From CAYNSB01 sp964399625 (GTDB taxonomy: Bacteria; Planctomycetota; Phycisphaerae; Phycisphaerales; UBA1924): 64,000 bases of DNA. The notes below the pieces were generated by a model, which was given only the letters and a program-made list of their open reading frames with translations, did not search any database and was not told the DNA's origin. Position numbers and translations under genes: made by a program. This document shows positions 7,450-16,945 of this stretch, one piece after another (positions within the stretch are counted from its first letter, which is position 1; every line of letters starts with the position of its first letter). Where the stretch lies: positions 1 to 64,000 of the forward strand of contig CAYNSB010000010.1 in NCBI GenBank assembly GCA_964399625.1. The letters are read 5' to 3'.

Positions 7450-8340
7450 GTGCACATCTGGCAGTCGATCGTCCTGGGTCTCGTCGAAGGAATCACGGAG
7501 TACCTGCCCGTCAGTTCGACGGGGCACCTCATCATCGCGGGCGATCTGATGAAACTCGACCGCCCCGAGACGAAGCAGTCGCTCGACGCGTTCCTTGTCG
7601 TCATCCAGGGCGGGGCGATTCTCGCGGTCCTCGGGCTCTACTTCCCGCGCTTCTTGCAGATGCTCCGCGGGCTGCTGGGCAAGGACCGGGACGGGCTGCG
7701 CCTGTTCATCAACATCGTGATCGCGTTCCTGCCCGCGGCGATCATCGGGTTCAGGACGCACGACTGGATCGAGGAGCACCTCTTCAACGCCTGGCCGGTC
7801 ATCGGCGCGCAGATCGTCGGCGGCGTCTACATGATCGGCGTGGAGATGCTGCGGCGGGCGAGAGCGATGCGTGCCGGCGGCGTGGAGGGCGCTCCGACTT
7901 CGGGCAAGGACATCACGCAGATGACGCCGATCGATGCGCTCAAGATCGGGCTCCTGCAGGTCCTTGCCATGTGGCCCGGCACGAGCCGATCCATGATGAC
8001 GATCACCGGCGGGTACTTCGCGGGGCTGCGCCCGGCGGCGGCGGCGGAGTTCTCGTTCCTGCTGGGTATGCCCACGCTGCTGGCGGCGACGGGGCTGGCG
8101 CTCGCCAAGGACCTGTGGAAATCGCACAAGAACCACACGCCCAACATGTTCGAGTCGCTGGGCGTGGTCCCGATCGCGGTGGGCATCGCGGTCGCGGCGG
8201 TGAGCGCGGCGATCGCGGTGAAGTGGCTCGTGGGATTCCTGAACCGGCACGGGCTTGTGCCGTTCGGGATCTATCGCATCGTCTTCGGGCTCGCGCTCAT
8301 CGGGCTTGTGCTCGCGAAGCTGGTGACGGTGAGCAAGTAG
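7450..8340 (+). CDS. uppP: Undecaprenyl-diphosphatase UppP (BacA family)
   Basis: This integral membrane phosphatase recycles undecaprenyl diphosphate to the monophosphate for peptidoglycan and other surface polymers. The 296-residue product has the family hallmarks: EGITEYLPVSSTGHLIIAG near the N-terminus (catalytic Glu13 and Glu17, His26) and MWPGTSRSMMTITGGYFAG near residues 172-190 (phosphate-binding Ser-Arg). About eight membrane helices follow the usual pattern. The start is GTG at 7450. A roughly 187-bp region separates it from the divergent DUF4239 gene and must hold both promoters. It ends 3 bp from the convergent dehydrogenase gene. Confidence 0.95.
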   Translation: MHIWQSIVLGLVEGITEYLPVSSTGHLIIAGDLMKLDRPETKQSLDAFLVVIQGGAILAVLGLYFPRFLQMLRGLLGKDRDGLRLFINIVIAFLPAAIIGFRTHDWIEEHLFNAWPVIGAQIVGGVYMIGVEMLRRARAMRAGGVEGAPTSGKDITQMTPIDALKIGLLQVLAMWPGTSRSMMTITGGYFAGLRPAAAAEFSFLLGMPTLLAATGLALAKDLWKSHKNHTPNMFESLGVVPIAVGIAVAAVSAAIAVKWLVGFLNRHGLVPFGIYRIVFGLALIGLVLAKLVTVSK

Positions 8341-8343
8341 GGC

Positions 8344-9354
8344 TCACGCGGCTTCGAGCAGGACCTTGATCTGGCTCGGATCGCCCGCGAGGAGCAGGGA
8401 CGCGGGCCCGTCGGAGAGCCGCTTGCGGGCGGTGATGAGCGGGAGCACGTCGATATCGCCGCGAGCCAGGAGCGTGATCGCGTCGGCGAGCGAGCCGCCG
8501 CGTGCGCCGAGCACCTGCAGTTCGTGCGCGACGATCGGGGCGAGCAGGGCCTGGGGCGTGTGCACCGGCGCGGCGTGCGAGACGGAATCGCCCGAGAGCC
8601 CCAACGGCGACAGGAGCACGACCTTGCCCCGCGGACGAACGAACTCCGTGGCGAGCAGGACACCCTCGGGGCTGGCGGTGCAATCCACGACGACGTCCTG
8701 ATCGGCGCGGCGTCCGGCCTCGGACTGAGCCCGGTGCTTAATGCCCCAGCGCTCGCAGAGTGTGTACCGCTCGGGGCGTGTCCCTAGAAGGCGCACGGAC
8801 GCATTCAGGCGGGCCATGACCTGCGCCGCGAGCAGGGCCTCGGCCGAGTCGCCCAGGATCGTGACGAAGTTCTTGCCTTCGACGCGGGCGATCTGCGCGG
8901 CGTGGATCGCGGCGGCGAGGGGGGCCGCCAGCGCCGCGTGCTGCACCGCCAGGGAGGCGGGCACCGCGACGAGATTGCGGACGGGTACTGCGAAGCGCTG
9001 GGCGAAGCACCCGCCCCGTCCGCGCACGCCCAGCACGCGCTGGTCGCGGCAGTGGTTCGCGAGCCCGGAGCGACAGCGATCGCACGCAGCGCACGCGATG
9101 AGCGGCGAGGCAACGACGCGCGCCCCGACCCATCGGGCGCGCGTGCCGGCGGGGTCGGGATCGGCCGCGGCGGGCACGAGCGACTCGACCTCGCCCACGA
9201 ACTCATGCCCGAGGACCAGGGGCGAAGGGCCCGCGCGGCGCTCGGGCGCGATGGCAACGGCGGCATCGAACGGAGACACGCCCATCCACAGCGGGCGGAC
9301 GATCGCTTCGCCCGCGTCGGCGCGGGGCGCGGGCGCGGCGCTGTCCAGGCGCAC
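8344..9354 (-). CDS. Zinc-type medium-chain alcohol dehydrogenase-like protein
   Basis: The 336-residue product is an MDR-family oxidoreductase. LVLGHEFVGEVESL holds the catalytic-zinc His/Glu, and CAACDRCRSGLANHC gives the four structural-zinc cysteines. A Rossmann part follows, with an atypical nucleotide motif (FVTILGDSAEALLAAQ) instead of GxGxxG. Substrate is unknown. GTG 9354 is the first standard start, but the frame remains open upstream and reads NAIVADTQR before it, as expected for the first beta strand of this family. A CTG at 9384, preceded by AAGGGGG at good spacing, is a plausible true start and would add ten residues. Confidence 0.8.
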   Translation of the reverse strand: MRLDSAAPAPRADAGEAIVRPLWMGVSPFDAAVAIAPERRAGPSPLVLGHEFVGEVESLVPAAADPDPAGTRARWVGARVVASPLIACAACDRCRSGLANHCRDQRVLGVRGRGGCFAQRFAVPVRNLVAVPASLAVQHAALAAPLAAAIHAAQIARVEGKNFVTILGDSAEALLAAQVMARLNASVRLLGTRPERYTLCERWGIKHRAQSEAGRRADQDVVVDCTASPEGVLLATEFVRPRGKVVLLSPLGLSGDSVSHAAPVHTPQALLAPIVAHELQVLGARGGSLADAITLLARGDIDVLPLITARKRLSDGPASLLLAGDPSQIKVLLEAA

Positions 9355-9474
9355 GCGCTGTGTATCGGCGACGATCGCGTTCAGAGGGCCCCCTTGCTCG
9401 CGCGAGTGTGTATCGGCCGAACCGCGTCCGCGGGCGAGCGAGAACGAGCTTCCCGGACCTTGGGAGTTCGGGCT

Positions 9475-10323
9475 TCAGGAGCGGGGCAGCCCCGCGGGCG
9501 TGGCGCGGACCTCGTTGGGCGGGGGCGGCACCAGCGGTATGTATTCGTAGAGGCGGCGCGCCCGCGAGTAGGCGGGATACTCGTACGCCGAGCGTGCCGC
9601 GAACGGGTCCTTCGATCCCTTGAGCCACGCGAGCCATGCGGCGCGGTCGAGCCCAAAGTCCTGCCCGGTGAGCACACGGAGCGAGCCCAGGCACGAGCGA
9701 TTGACCGAGAGGTCCAGGTCGTCGAGTCCTGCGATGAGCGCCTGGAGCACGCGCGGCTCAGCGTACTGCCCCAGCGCGTCGGCGGCCTCGGCGCGGACGG
9801 CGGGCTCCAGCTCGCCCGCGGGGTGGGGCGAGGAATCCTGCGGGTCGGGCTCGCGCGTGGCGGCGAGCAGCGCGTCGATGGCGACGGGGTTGTGGATGCG
9901 CTGCAGGGCGCGGGCGGCTTCCTGGCGCACGAGCGCGTCGCTGTCCTTGAGGGCGGCGGTCACCACGGGGACGTGCTCGGGGCGCCCGTGGAGCGCGAGC
10001 CCGCGGATGGCAGCGGCGCGGACCACTGGATCGGCATCGGACGCGTTGTCGAGGAAGAGCTTGAGGTAGATCGCCTCGCGGGCGAAGGACTGGTTCGCGA
10101 GCCCCAGCGTGCCCACGGCGCGCCGATTCGCGTCGTACGGATCGAGGGCCATGGCCGCCAGTTCGCCCGGGGGAGGGTCGGTCTTGAGCCCGTCGAGCAG
10201 GGACTCGGAGCCGGGGCGCAGGCCCGAGTCGCACGCGCCCAGCAGCCCGGCGAGCGCGATGCTGGCCGCGACGAATCGCGCCGGGACGGATCGGGGCTGG
10301 AGGCTGGGCGTGGCGGGACGCAT
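9475..10323 (-). CDS. HEAT-repeat lipoprotein
   Basis: From ATG 10323 the 282-residue product has a lipoprotein signal ending in LAGLLGAC (Cys31). The body is made of HEAT/PBS-like helical repeats, for example DPVVRAAAIRGLALHGRPEH, DALVRQEAARALQRIHNP, AVRAEAADALGQYAEPRVLQ and DLSVNRSCLGSLRVLTGQDF. Such repeats form a protein-binding solenoid, so it is probably an envelope-anchored scaffold. The C-terminal 50 residues are Pro/Tyr-rich. The next upstream gene is 16 bp away, consistent with one transcript. Confidence 0.8.
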   Translation of the reverse strand: MRPATPSLQPRSVPARFVAASIALAGLLGACDSGLRPGSESLLDGLKTDPPPGELAAMALDPYDANRRAVGTLGLANQSFAREAIYLKLFLDNASDADPVVRAAAIRGLALHGRPEHVPVVTAALKDSDALVRQEAARALQRIHNPVAIDALLAATREPDPQDSSPHPAGELEPAVRAEAADALGQYAEPRVLQALIAGLDDLDLSVNRSCLGSLRVLTGQDFGLDRAAWLAWLKGSKDPFAARSAYEYPAYSRARRLYEYIPLVPPPPNEVRATPAGLPRS

Positions 10324-10339
10324 CGTGGGGCGCGGTTCC

Positions 10340-11089
10340 TTAGAGCGAGTCCGGCTGGGCGTGCGCGGGCTGACGCATGGACAGGGGGCGCGAGAGGATC
10401 TCGTTCGCGATGAACGCGCGTCGCCACTCTTCGGGGGTCGAGGGGCGGACCGCGGCAAGCGCGGCACGCGCCGGGCCGGCGTACGTGGGCTGCGAGATTT
10501 GCGGGTGCTCGGCGCCGCTGGCGTCGGTCGACGTTACCGCGAGCTTGCCCAGTTTCGGTGGAGGCTCGCCGGGCTGCGGCGGGGCGGACGCGGACCGCGC
10601 GGGTTCCGGGCGGCGGCTCGGCGGGCGCGCCGGCTTGGGCGGGGCGGGGCGGGCGGGCGGGACTCGACTCGGAGGAGCCGGCGCAGGGGGCGGGGCGGGA
10701 GCGGGTGTCTGCGCGTTGGGGATCCGCAGGACCCGACCCCCGGGAAGCGTGATCACCAGATCACCCTGAGCCGGCTGCGGCTGGGCGGGGGCGGGGGGCG
10801 CGCCCGCGGGACGCGCCGCGGCGCGGGCACGCTCGATCTGCTCGCGACGGCGACGGGCGATCTCCTCGAGGCGTTCGCGCTGGGACTCCGCCGGATCGGG
10901 CGAGGGCGTGGCGGGCCCGCCGTCCGTTCGCGGGCCCATCCGGAGCTCGTCCAGACGGCGGCGTTCGGCGGCGTCCTGGGCGCGCTTCTTTGCGGCCTGC
11001 TCCTTGATCGTTCGGAAGAGCCACCCAAAGAAGCTCGAGCCCACGATGATGAGCACGACCAGCAGATTGACGTAGTTCTGGCTGTTCAC
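10340..11089 (-). CDS. Single-pass membrane protein with Pro/Ala-rich cytoplasmic tail, unknown
   Basis: The 249-residue product begins with a short N-terminus and one membrane helix (NYVNLLVVLIIVGSSFFGWL), followed by a basic coiled-coil-like stretch (RTIKEQAAKKRAQDAAERRR) and a long low-complexity Pro/Ala/Arg region. The C-terminal 60 residues (EEWRRAFIANEILSRPLSMR) look more ordered and may be the conserved part. No function is recognised. Start is GTG at 11089; the ABC ATPase gene ends 24 bp upstream. Confidence 0.65.
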   Translation of the reverse strand: MNSQNYVNLLVVLIIVGSSFFGWLFRTIKEQAAKKRAQDAAERRRLDELRMGPRTDGGPATPSPDPAESQRERLEEIARRRREQIERARAAARPAGAPPAPAQPQPAQGDLVITLPGGRVLRIPNAQTPAPAPPPAPAPPSRVPPARPAPPKPARPPSRRPEPARSASAPPQPGEPPPKLGKLAVTSTDASGAEHPQISQPTYAGPARAALAAVRPSTPEEWRRAFIANEILSRPLSMRQPAHAQPDSL

Positions 11090-11113
11090 GCGGAACGATT
11101 GTACCGGAGTGCC

Positions 11114-11857
11114 TCAGGCGGGCACGAGGCTGGAGCGGGCAACGAAGCGGACACCAAAGAGCGAATCGAGCACGGCGGGCGCGAGCACCTCCGACGCGGG
11201 TCCCTGGGCGGCGGCACGCCCCTGCGCGTCCAAGGCCAGGGCGTGCGTGGCGATCCGCGCGGCGAGCCCAAGATCGTGCGCCACCAGGGCGACGGCGTGC
11301 CCCTGGTGCGCAAGGTCACGCAGGAGATCGGCGGCGAGCGCGACGTGGCGCGGGTCCATGGCGCTGGCGGGCTCATCGGCGAGGATGAACGCGGGAGATG
11401 TCGCGCGGGCGAGCTGGACCAACGCCCGCGCAACGGTCGCGCGCTGCTGCTGCCCGGCGCTGAGCGTGGCGAAGGGATCGTCGGCCCGCTCGATGAGCTC
11501 GAGGCGCGTGAGGATGGCGTCCACATTCGGGGCGGCATGTCGCCCCGCCCCCAGCCCCATGAGCGCGTACTGGCGGACGGTGTGCGAGAACGCGATCGAG
11601 GCACGCTGGGGCATGTAGATAAGCCTGGCCGCACGACGTGCGTGGGAGAGCGAGGCAACGGGCACGCCGTCGATCGCAACCTCCCCGGTGTCGGGCGTCC
11701 GCAGGCCCAGCAGCAGTCGCAGGAGCGTGGACTTGCCGGCGCCGTTGGGCCCCACGATCGCCGTGAGCGTGCCCGGCGCGATCGCGCAGGAAACGCCGCG
11801 AAGGACCGGGCGGTCGGCGTCGTAGGCGAAGCTGACATCGCGAGCGACCAGGGGCAT
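11114..11857 (-). CDS. ABC transporter ATP-binding protein (FecE/ZnuC-like)
   Basis: The 247-residue ATPase has Walker A GPNGAGKST (36-44), Q-loop YMPQRASI, signature LSAGQQQR (132-139), Walker B FILADEP (157-163) and switch His194 in VAHDLG. The QQQR signature and the VRQYALMG stretch resemble ATPases of iron-siderophore, haem and zinc/manganese importers. No permease or binding protein lies beside it, so the transported substrate cannot be given and its membrane partner must be elsewhere. ATG 11857 is chosen because it starts the first strand; the longer open frame runs antisense through the neighbouring gene. Confidence 0.85.
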   Translation of the reverse strand: MPLVARDVSFAYDADRPVLRGVSCAIAPGTLTAIVGPNGAGKSTLLRLLLGLRTPDTGEVAIDGVPVASLSHARRAARLIYMPQRASIAFSHTVRQYALMGLGAGRHAAPNVDAILTRLELIERADDPFATLSAGQQQRATVARALVQLARATSPAFILADEPASAMDPRHVALAADLLRDLAHQGHAVALVAHDLGLAARIATHALALDAQGRAAAQGPASEVLAPAVLDSLFGVRFVARSSLVPA

Positions 11858-11938
11858 GGAGGCATGGTACGGGACGCGGGCGTGCCGTCCCACTACCATG
11901 CGTCGGGCGCGGGTTGTCGCGCTCGTGGAGTGACGGAC

Positions 11939-12919
11939 ATGGGCGACGCACGAGTCGTGGCGGTGACGGGGGCGAGCGGGTTCGTCGGGCGGCACGTGGT
12001 GCGCGAGCTGCTCTCGCGCGGGTGGAGCGTGCGCGCGCTGGTGCGCGATCGCGTGAAGGCTCGCAGGACGCTTCCGCGGGACGAGCGGCTCACGCTCGTG
12101 GAAGGCGAGCTCGGGTCCGGCAGCACGCTGGCAGAGCTGGTGCGGGGCGCGAGCGCGTGCGTCAACTGCGTGGGCATCATCCGCGAGGCCGGCGCCAACA
12201 CGTTCCAGAAGATCCACGTGCACGCGGTGCGCGACCTTGTGCAGGCGTGCCGGGAAGCGAGCGTGACGCGCTTTGTCCAGATCTCCGCCCTGGGCGTGTG
12301 GGATGAGGGGCCCGCGGCGTACCAGAAGACCAAGTACGAGGGCGAGCAGATCGTTCGGCGGAGCGACCTTGATTGGACGATCCTGCGCCCGGGGCTCATC
12401 CACGGCGCGGGCAGCGAGTTTCTCGCGGCGGCGAAGGGCTGGGTGCGGGGCGAGTCGGCGCCGTGGTTCTTCCTGCCCTACTTCACGCGCGGCGTCGTGA
12501 CGAGCCACGTGCCCCTGGCCGCGCTCCGGCGCGAGCCCGCGAGCGTGCAGCCGGTCGCCGTCGAGGACGTGGCATGGGCGGTGGGCACCAGCCTCGAGAA
12601 GTGCGAGAGCATCGGGGAGGTCTACAACCTCGTGGGCCCCGAGACGCTCACGTGGCCCGATCTGCTCCGCACGTTGCGTGACTCGATCCCCGGGGGCAAG
12701 GCCGAACTGGAGCCGCTGGGCATTCCCGCGGAACTGGCGGCGATGAAGGCGAAGATCGCCAAGCAGATCGGCATGGGCGCGGCACTGCCCTTTGACGAGG
12801 GCATGGCGCTGATGGGCGCGATCGACAGCACCGCGAGCGTGGACAAGGCCCGGGCGCAGCTGGGATTCGAGCCGCGGCCGTTTGTCTCCACGCTCAGGCA
12901 GTACGCGGCGAAGGTCTGA
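11939..12919 (+). CDS. NAD(P)-binding atypical SDR (NDUFA9-like) protein
   Basis: The 326-residue product starts with a Rossmann motif TGASGFVGRHVV (10-21) and follows the atypical short-chain dehydrogenase pattern of NDUFA9-like proteins: ASACVNCVGIIREAG, FVQISALGV, YQKTKYEGEQIVR and WTILRPGLIHG. These proteins bind NAD(P) and often act in quinone-related or complex I assembly roles, though many are uncharacterised. ATG 11939 has GGAG eight bases upstream; GTG 11930 overlaps that site and is less likely. It is divergent from the ABC ATPase gene. Confidence 0.85.
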   Translation: MGDARVVAVTGASGFVGRHVVRELLSRGWSVRALVRDRVKARRTLPRDERLTLVEGELGSGSTLAELVRGASACVNCVGIIREAGANTFQKIHVHAVRDLVQACREASVTRFVQISALGVWDEGPAAYQKTKYEGEQIVRRSDLDWTILRPGLIHGAGSEFLAAAKGWVRGESAPWFFLPYFTRGVVTSHVPLAALRREPASVQPVAVEDVAWAVGTSLEKCESIGEVYNLVGPETLTWPDLLRTLRDSIPGGKAELEPLGIPAELAAMKAKIAKQIGMGAALPFDEGMALMGAIDSTASVDKARAQLGFEPRPFVSTLRQYAAKV

Positions 12920-13111
12920 TCACGCCGGGCAACTGCAGCTTCAAATCGTCGGCGAGCGGGTCCGAGAAGCGTGCTCGGCGGAATCTGCGCGCGGCATGGC
13001 GACGGGGGCGCGCATGTCTGGGCTGGCATGAGCCGTGCGCACGCATGGCGCGAGCGATCGGACCGATGGCTCAGGGGTTGGGAGGCTCGCACCGGGCCCC
13101 TGGAGCACGCG

Positions 13112-14116
13112 ATGGCCAAGGATAAGAAGATCAACGAGATTCCCGGGATCAGCAGCCCCGCGATCGTGCAACTGACGCGCATCGGCGTCGTCACGGTTCA
13201 GGACCTGCTGCACGCGGACTTCGATCGCCTCGCGTACGTCCTCGAGGACTACAAGGAGGCGACGCGCCTGGTCAACGAGGCGAACAAGATGGTGTCCAAG
13301 CGCGGCGCCAAGGCGCCCGCGGCGCCCAAGCCCTCGGACGCGTCGGGCGTCGAGCACGTCGTTCCGCAGCGGCCGGTTGTCTCGTCGGATCTCGACCCCG
13401 TCAAGCACAAGCCCGAGGCGATCCCCGCCGCGCACCGGCACAAGGGCGGCCCGCTGCCCCGCGGAGAATCGGGCAAAGCGGCGGAGGCGAGCCGGAGCGG
13501 AGAGTCGCGCCGCGACGCCAAGACCGAGGCCCGTTCCGCGGCGCATGATTCGAGCGAGCACAACGCCGGCGCCCGCGCGACGCTCACCGGGGCCGAGTCG
13601 CCCCTGGCGCTGGCGCTTTCGCTGCTGGCGCGGGGCGTGTCGCTCGCGGATCGGAGCGATTTCGAATCTCGCCTGGCGCTGGCGCGTCGCTTGGCGGTCG
13701 CGGACCTTCTGCTGCGCTATGGCGCCTCGGAGCTTGAGCTCATCGCGGCGCTGCTGACCGAGCCGGTCGAGGCCGGGACGATCTCGCCGCAGGAAGCGCT
13801 CCCGCGCTTCGGGGGCGAGGCGTGGCGCGTCGTCGAGCAGGCGACGGCGCTGCGCTCCGTGCCGCTGCTCCCCTCGGGGCGGACGCCGCCGTACTACCTG
13901 GAGATGGCGCGCACCGCGACGCGGGAGTCCCGGCGGGTGTGCGCGGCGTTCCTGACGCAGTCTCTGGCGAGCGGCTCGATGGACGTCGCGAACCTGTTCC
14001 ACGCGCGTCTGCTCGTGGAAGCGCTGCGCGCCGGCGGGCCCGACGACCTGGTCGAGCTGGCGGTCGCATCCCTGGAGCATGCGGCGGCCGAGAACGCGTA
14101 TCGCACCGCGGCGTGA
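13112..14116 (+). CDS. Helix-hairpin-helix protein with an HD/RelA-like helical domain
   Basis: The 334-residue product starts with a helix-hairpin-helix-like unit (about residues 8-55: INEIPGISSPAIVQLTRIGV, VQDLLHADFDRLAY). A charged, low-complexity linker covers residues 60-160. The C-terminal part has LARRLAVADLLLRYGASELE followed by LIAALLTEPVEAG, which resembles the helices of the HD domain of (p)ppGpp enzymes (LIAALLHDVVEDT), but with the HD metal residues replaced by TE, so it would not be a working hydrolase. It may bind nucleic acid. It lies 52 bp upstream of rnr, suggesting linked expression. Confidence 0.6.
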   Translation: MAKDKKINEIPGISSPAIVQLTRIGVVTVQDLLHADFDRLAYVLEDYKEATRLVNEANKMVSKRGAKAPAAPKPSDASGVEHVVPQRPVVSSDLDPVKHKPEAIPAAHRHKGGPLPRGESGKAAEASRSGESRRDAKTEARSAAHDSSEHNAGARATLTGAESPLALALSLLARGVSLADRSDFESRLALARRLAVADLLLRYGASELELIAALLTEPVEAGTISPQEALPRFGGEAWRVVEQATALRSVPLLPSGRTPPYYLEMARTATRESRRVCAAFLTQSLASGSMDVANLFHARLLVEALRAGGPDDLVELAVASLEHAAAENAYRTAA

Positions 14117-14168
14117 AGATTGGTGCGCGGACGATCGGGCCCGCGGCGGGGCGACCCTACCCTCGCCC

Positions 14169-16769
14169 ATGGCACTCCGCTATCGCTCCCGACTGCTCGC
14201 GCATCTCCAGCACCGGGACTACACGCCCCGCACCATCAGCGAGCTGGTGCTCGATCTGAACATCGAGGACCGGCAGGACTTCGCGCGGGCCATCGACCAG
14301 CTCGTGGACGAGGGCGTCATCGAGGTGAGCGACGCGGGCAACGTGCGCCTGCCCAGCGTGGGCTCGGCGGGTGGTGAGATCACGGGCACGTTCAAGCGTC
14401 ACCCCAAGGGCTTCGGGTTCGTGTCGCCCGATGTCTCCACGCGCGAGGGAGACCTGTTCATTCCTCCGGACGCGACGAACGAGGCGCTGACGGGCGATCG
14501 CGTGCGGGCCCGTGTGCACCGCGAGCGGGCGCGGGCGAACGCGGGCGGCTTCGGGGCCGGGGGCAAGAGCCCATTCGTGGGCGAGATCATCGAGGTCCTC
14601 GAGCGCAAGCGATCGCAGTTCACGGGCGAGCTCCGCAGGCGCGGCGCGCAGTGGCTCGTGATGCCCGACGGGCGCGAGCTGACGGAGCCCGTGATCGTCC
14701 GCGATCCGCAGGCGAAGAACGCCGTGGAGGGCGACAAGGTCGTCATCGAGCTGCTCGAGTACCCGTCCGCGGGGGCGTTCGGGACGCAGATGCTGGGCGA
14801 GGGCGTGATCGTGCGGGTGCTGGGCAAGTCGGGCGAGCCGGACGTCGAGACCCAGGCGGTGATCACCGCGTTCGGGCTTCCCGGCGAGTTTCCGCAGGAG
14901 TGCCAGGCGCAGGCGCGATCGCTCAGCGCGCGGTTCGAGGAGGAGGTCCGCGCGATCGAGCGCGAGCGTGGGAGCCCGTTCGGCAGCCTGCGCGAGTCGG
15001 GCGGGCGCCCGGAGAACCCGGTGAAGAACGGGGCCCATCACCGCCCCTCGGGCGCGGACCTGGCGCGCCTCGATCTCACGGACGAGTTCATCCTCACGAT
15101 CGACCCGCCCGACGCGAAGGACTACGACGACGCGATCAGCCTGCGTCGCACGGGCGACGGGTGGGAGCTGGGCGTGCACATCGCGGACGTGGCGCACTTC
15201 ATCGAGCCGGGCTCGCCGCTGGACGAGGAGGCGAAGGATCGCGGCAACTCGGTGTACCTGCCGCGACTGGTGATCCCGATGCTGCCGGAGGTGCTGAGCA
15301 ACGGCATCTGCTCGCTGCAGGAGGGCGTGCCGCGGTTCTGCAAGAGCGCGTTCATGGTGTACGACCGCGAGGGGAACGTGAGGAGCGAGGGCGCGGCGAG
15401 CACGCTGATCCGCAGCGCCAAGCGCCTGACGTACCTGGAGGCCCAGGCGCTCATCGACGGAAACCGCGAGGAGGCCAAACGCCACGCCAAGACGGAGCCG
15501 AACTACACCGACGAGCTGGTGCACGCGCTGCGCGAGATGGACGCGCTGGCCAAGAAGATCCGCGCCCGCCGGCAGAAGCAGGGGATGATCTCGCTCGAGC
15601 TCCCCGAGTGCGTGCTCATCTTCGATGAGAAGGGGAACGTGGTCGACGCCGAGCGCGAGGACGACGCGTTCACGCACACGCTCATCGAGATGTTCATGGT
15701 GGAGGCGAACGAGGTGCTGGCGCGCCTGTTCGAGAAGCTGCACGTGCCGCTGCTGCGGCGCACGCACGCCGAGCCGGTGCCGGGCAACGTGGACGAGATG
15801 CGCAAGGCGGCGAAGGTCGCGGGGTACACCGTCCCGAGCAACCCGACGCGCGAGGAACTGCAGGCGCTGCTCGACGCGACCCGGGGCACGCCCGCGGCGC
15901 GGGCGGTGCACATGGCGGTCCTGCGGACGCTGAGCAAGGCCGAGTACTCGCCCGCCCAGATCGGGCACTTCGCGCTGGCGAGCAACGCGTACGCGCACTT
16001 CACGAGCCCGATCCGCCGGTACGCGGACCTCACGGTGCATCGCGCCCTGCGCGCGTACCTGGAGCTCACCGACAACGGCCGCCAACGCCCGCAGGACGAC
16101 GGCGAGCGCAAGAAGCTTGGCGCGAAGCTCCGCGAGAGCGACCTGTGCCCGGAGGAGGCGGTACTGGTGCAGATCGGCAAGCACATCACGCTGACGGAGG
16201 AGAACGCGGAGGCCGCCGAGCGCCAGCTCCGCCAGTTCCTGGTGCTCCAGCTCCTGGCCAAGCACGTGGGCGAGGCGTTCAAGGGCGTGATCACCGGCGT
16301 GACGCAGCGTGGCGTGTTCGTGCAGCTCGACAAGTTCCTCGCGGACGGCATGATCAAGGTGGAGGATCTGCCCGGCGACGTGACGCGATCGAACGCGCCG
16401 CCGCAGTGGCGCGTGGACCAGAAGACGGGCGCGCTCGTCGACCAGCGATCGGGGCGCAGCTTCAACATGGGGGACACGGTGGTGTGCCGCGTGGCGCAGG
16501 TGGACCTTGCCCGGCGACAGATGGACCTGGTCATCGACGATCCTGCCTCACGGGCCGCGGGCAAGCGCAAGCCCGTCGCGGGGCTCACGCTGGGCAGCGA
16601 TCTGGGCGGGGGGCTGGGCAGCGCACCCCGCAAGGACATCGACCCCAAGCAGCGGGCGCTGGGCGCCGGGCGGGGATGGAAGGACTTTTCGGGGAGCGAC
16701 GGGTCGTCCCGGCGCAGCAAGAAGAGCAAGTCCCGGGATAAGCGCAAGGGCAACAAGCGGGACCGATAG
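14169..16769 (+). CDS. rnr: Ribonuclease R
   Basis: This 3'-to-5' exoribonuclease degrades structured RNA. The 866-residue product has an N-terminal helix-turn-helix-like segment, cold-shock/OB domains (GTFKRHPKGFGFVSPD near residue 75), the RNB catalytic domain with DPPDAKDYDDAIS (about 311-323, the metal-binding Asp residues), IRRYADLTVHRAL near its end, and a C-terminal S1 domain (FKGVITGVTQRGVFVQLDKF from about 700). It ends with a Lys/Arg-rich tail (RRSKKSKSRDKRKGNKRDR), a common RNase R feature that aids RNA binding. ATG 14169 starts directly at the conserved N-terminus. Confidence 0.95.
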   Translation: MALRYRSRLLAHLQHRDYTPRTISELVLDLNIEDRQDFARAIDQLVDEGVIEVSDAGNVRLPSVGSAGGEITGTFKRHPKGFGFVSPDVSTREGDLFIPPDATNEALTGDRVRARVHRERARANAGGFGAGGKSPFVGEIIEVLERKRSQFTGELRRRGAQWLVMPDGRELTEPVIVRDPQAKNAVEGDKVVIELLEYPSAGAFGTQMLGEGVIVRVLGKSGEPDVETQAVITAFGLPGEFPQECQAQARSLSARFEEEVRAIERERGSPFGSLRESGGRPENPVKNGAHHRPSGADLARLDLTDEFILTIDPPDAKDYDDAISLRRTGDGWELGVHIADVAHFIEPGSPLDEEAKDRGNSVYLPRLVIPMLPEVLSNGICSLQEGVPRFCKSAFMVYDREGNVRSEGAASTLIRSAKRLTYLEAQALIDGNREEAKRHAKTEPNYTDELVHALREMDALAKKIRARRQKQGMISLELPECVLIFDEKGNVVDAEREDDAFTHTLIEMFMVEANEVLARLFEKLHVPLLRRTHAEPVPGNVDEMRKAAKVAGYTVPSNPTREELQALLDATRGTPAARAVHMAVLRTLSKAEYSPAQIGHFALASNAYAHFTSPIRRYADLTVHRALRAYLELTDNGRQRPQDDGERKKLGAKLRESDLCPEEAVLVQIGKHITLTEENAEAAERQLRQFLVLQLLAKHVGEAFKGVITGVTQRGVFVQLDKFLADGMIKVEDLPGDVTRSNAPPQWRVDQKTGALVDQRSGRSFNMGDTVVCRVAQVDLARRQMDLVIDDPASRAAGKRKPVAGLTLGSDLGGGLGSAPRKDIDPKQRALGAGRGWKDFSGSDGSSRRSKKSKSRDKRKGNKRDR

Positions 16770-16945
16770 GGCAATCTCGCGGCCGGCTCTTGAATCGTTC
16801 ATCGGCCCACGCAATACGAGGCCGGGATTGGACATGTGGCGAGGGGCGGGCGTCTGGGCGTGGTGGTCCGGTTCGCCCGCCGACCTGTTCCCACATCATC
16901 CACGCGCCGCGGCGGCTGCGCGCCCATCCACCGAGGAGAGAAGCC

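Noticed and set aside
10109..12919. A plus-strand frame of 936 codons
   Set aside because: Only the last 326 codons (from 11939) show a real protein; the earlier part is antisense to three minus-strand genes and is Arg/Gly-rich.
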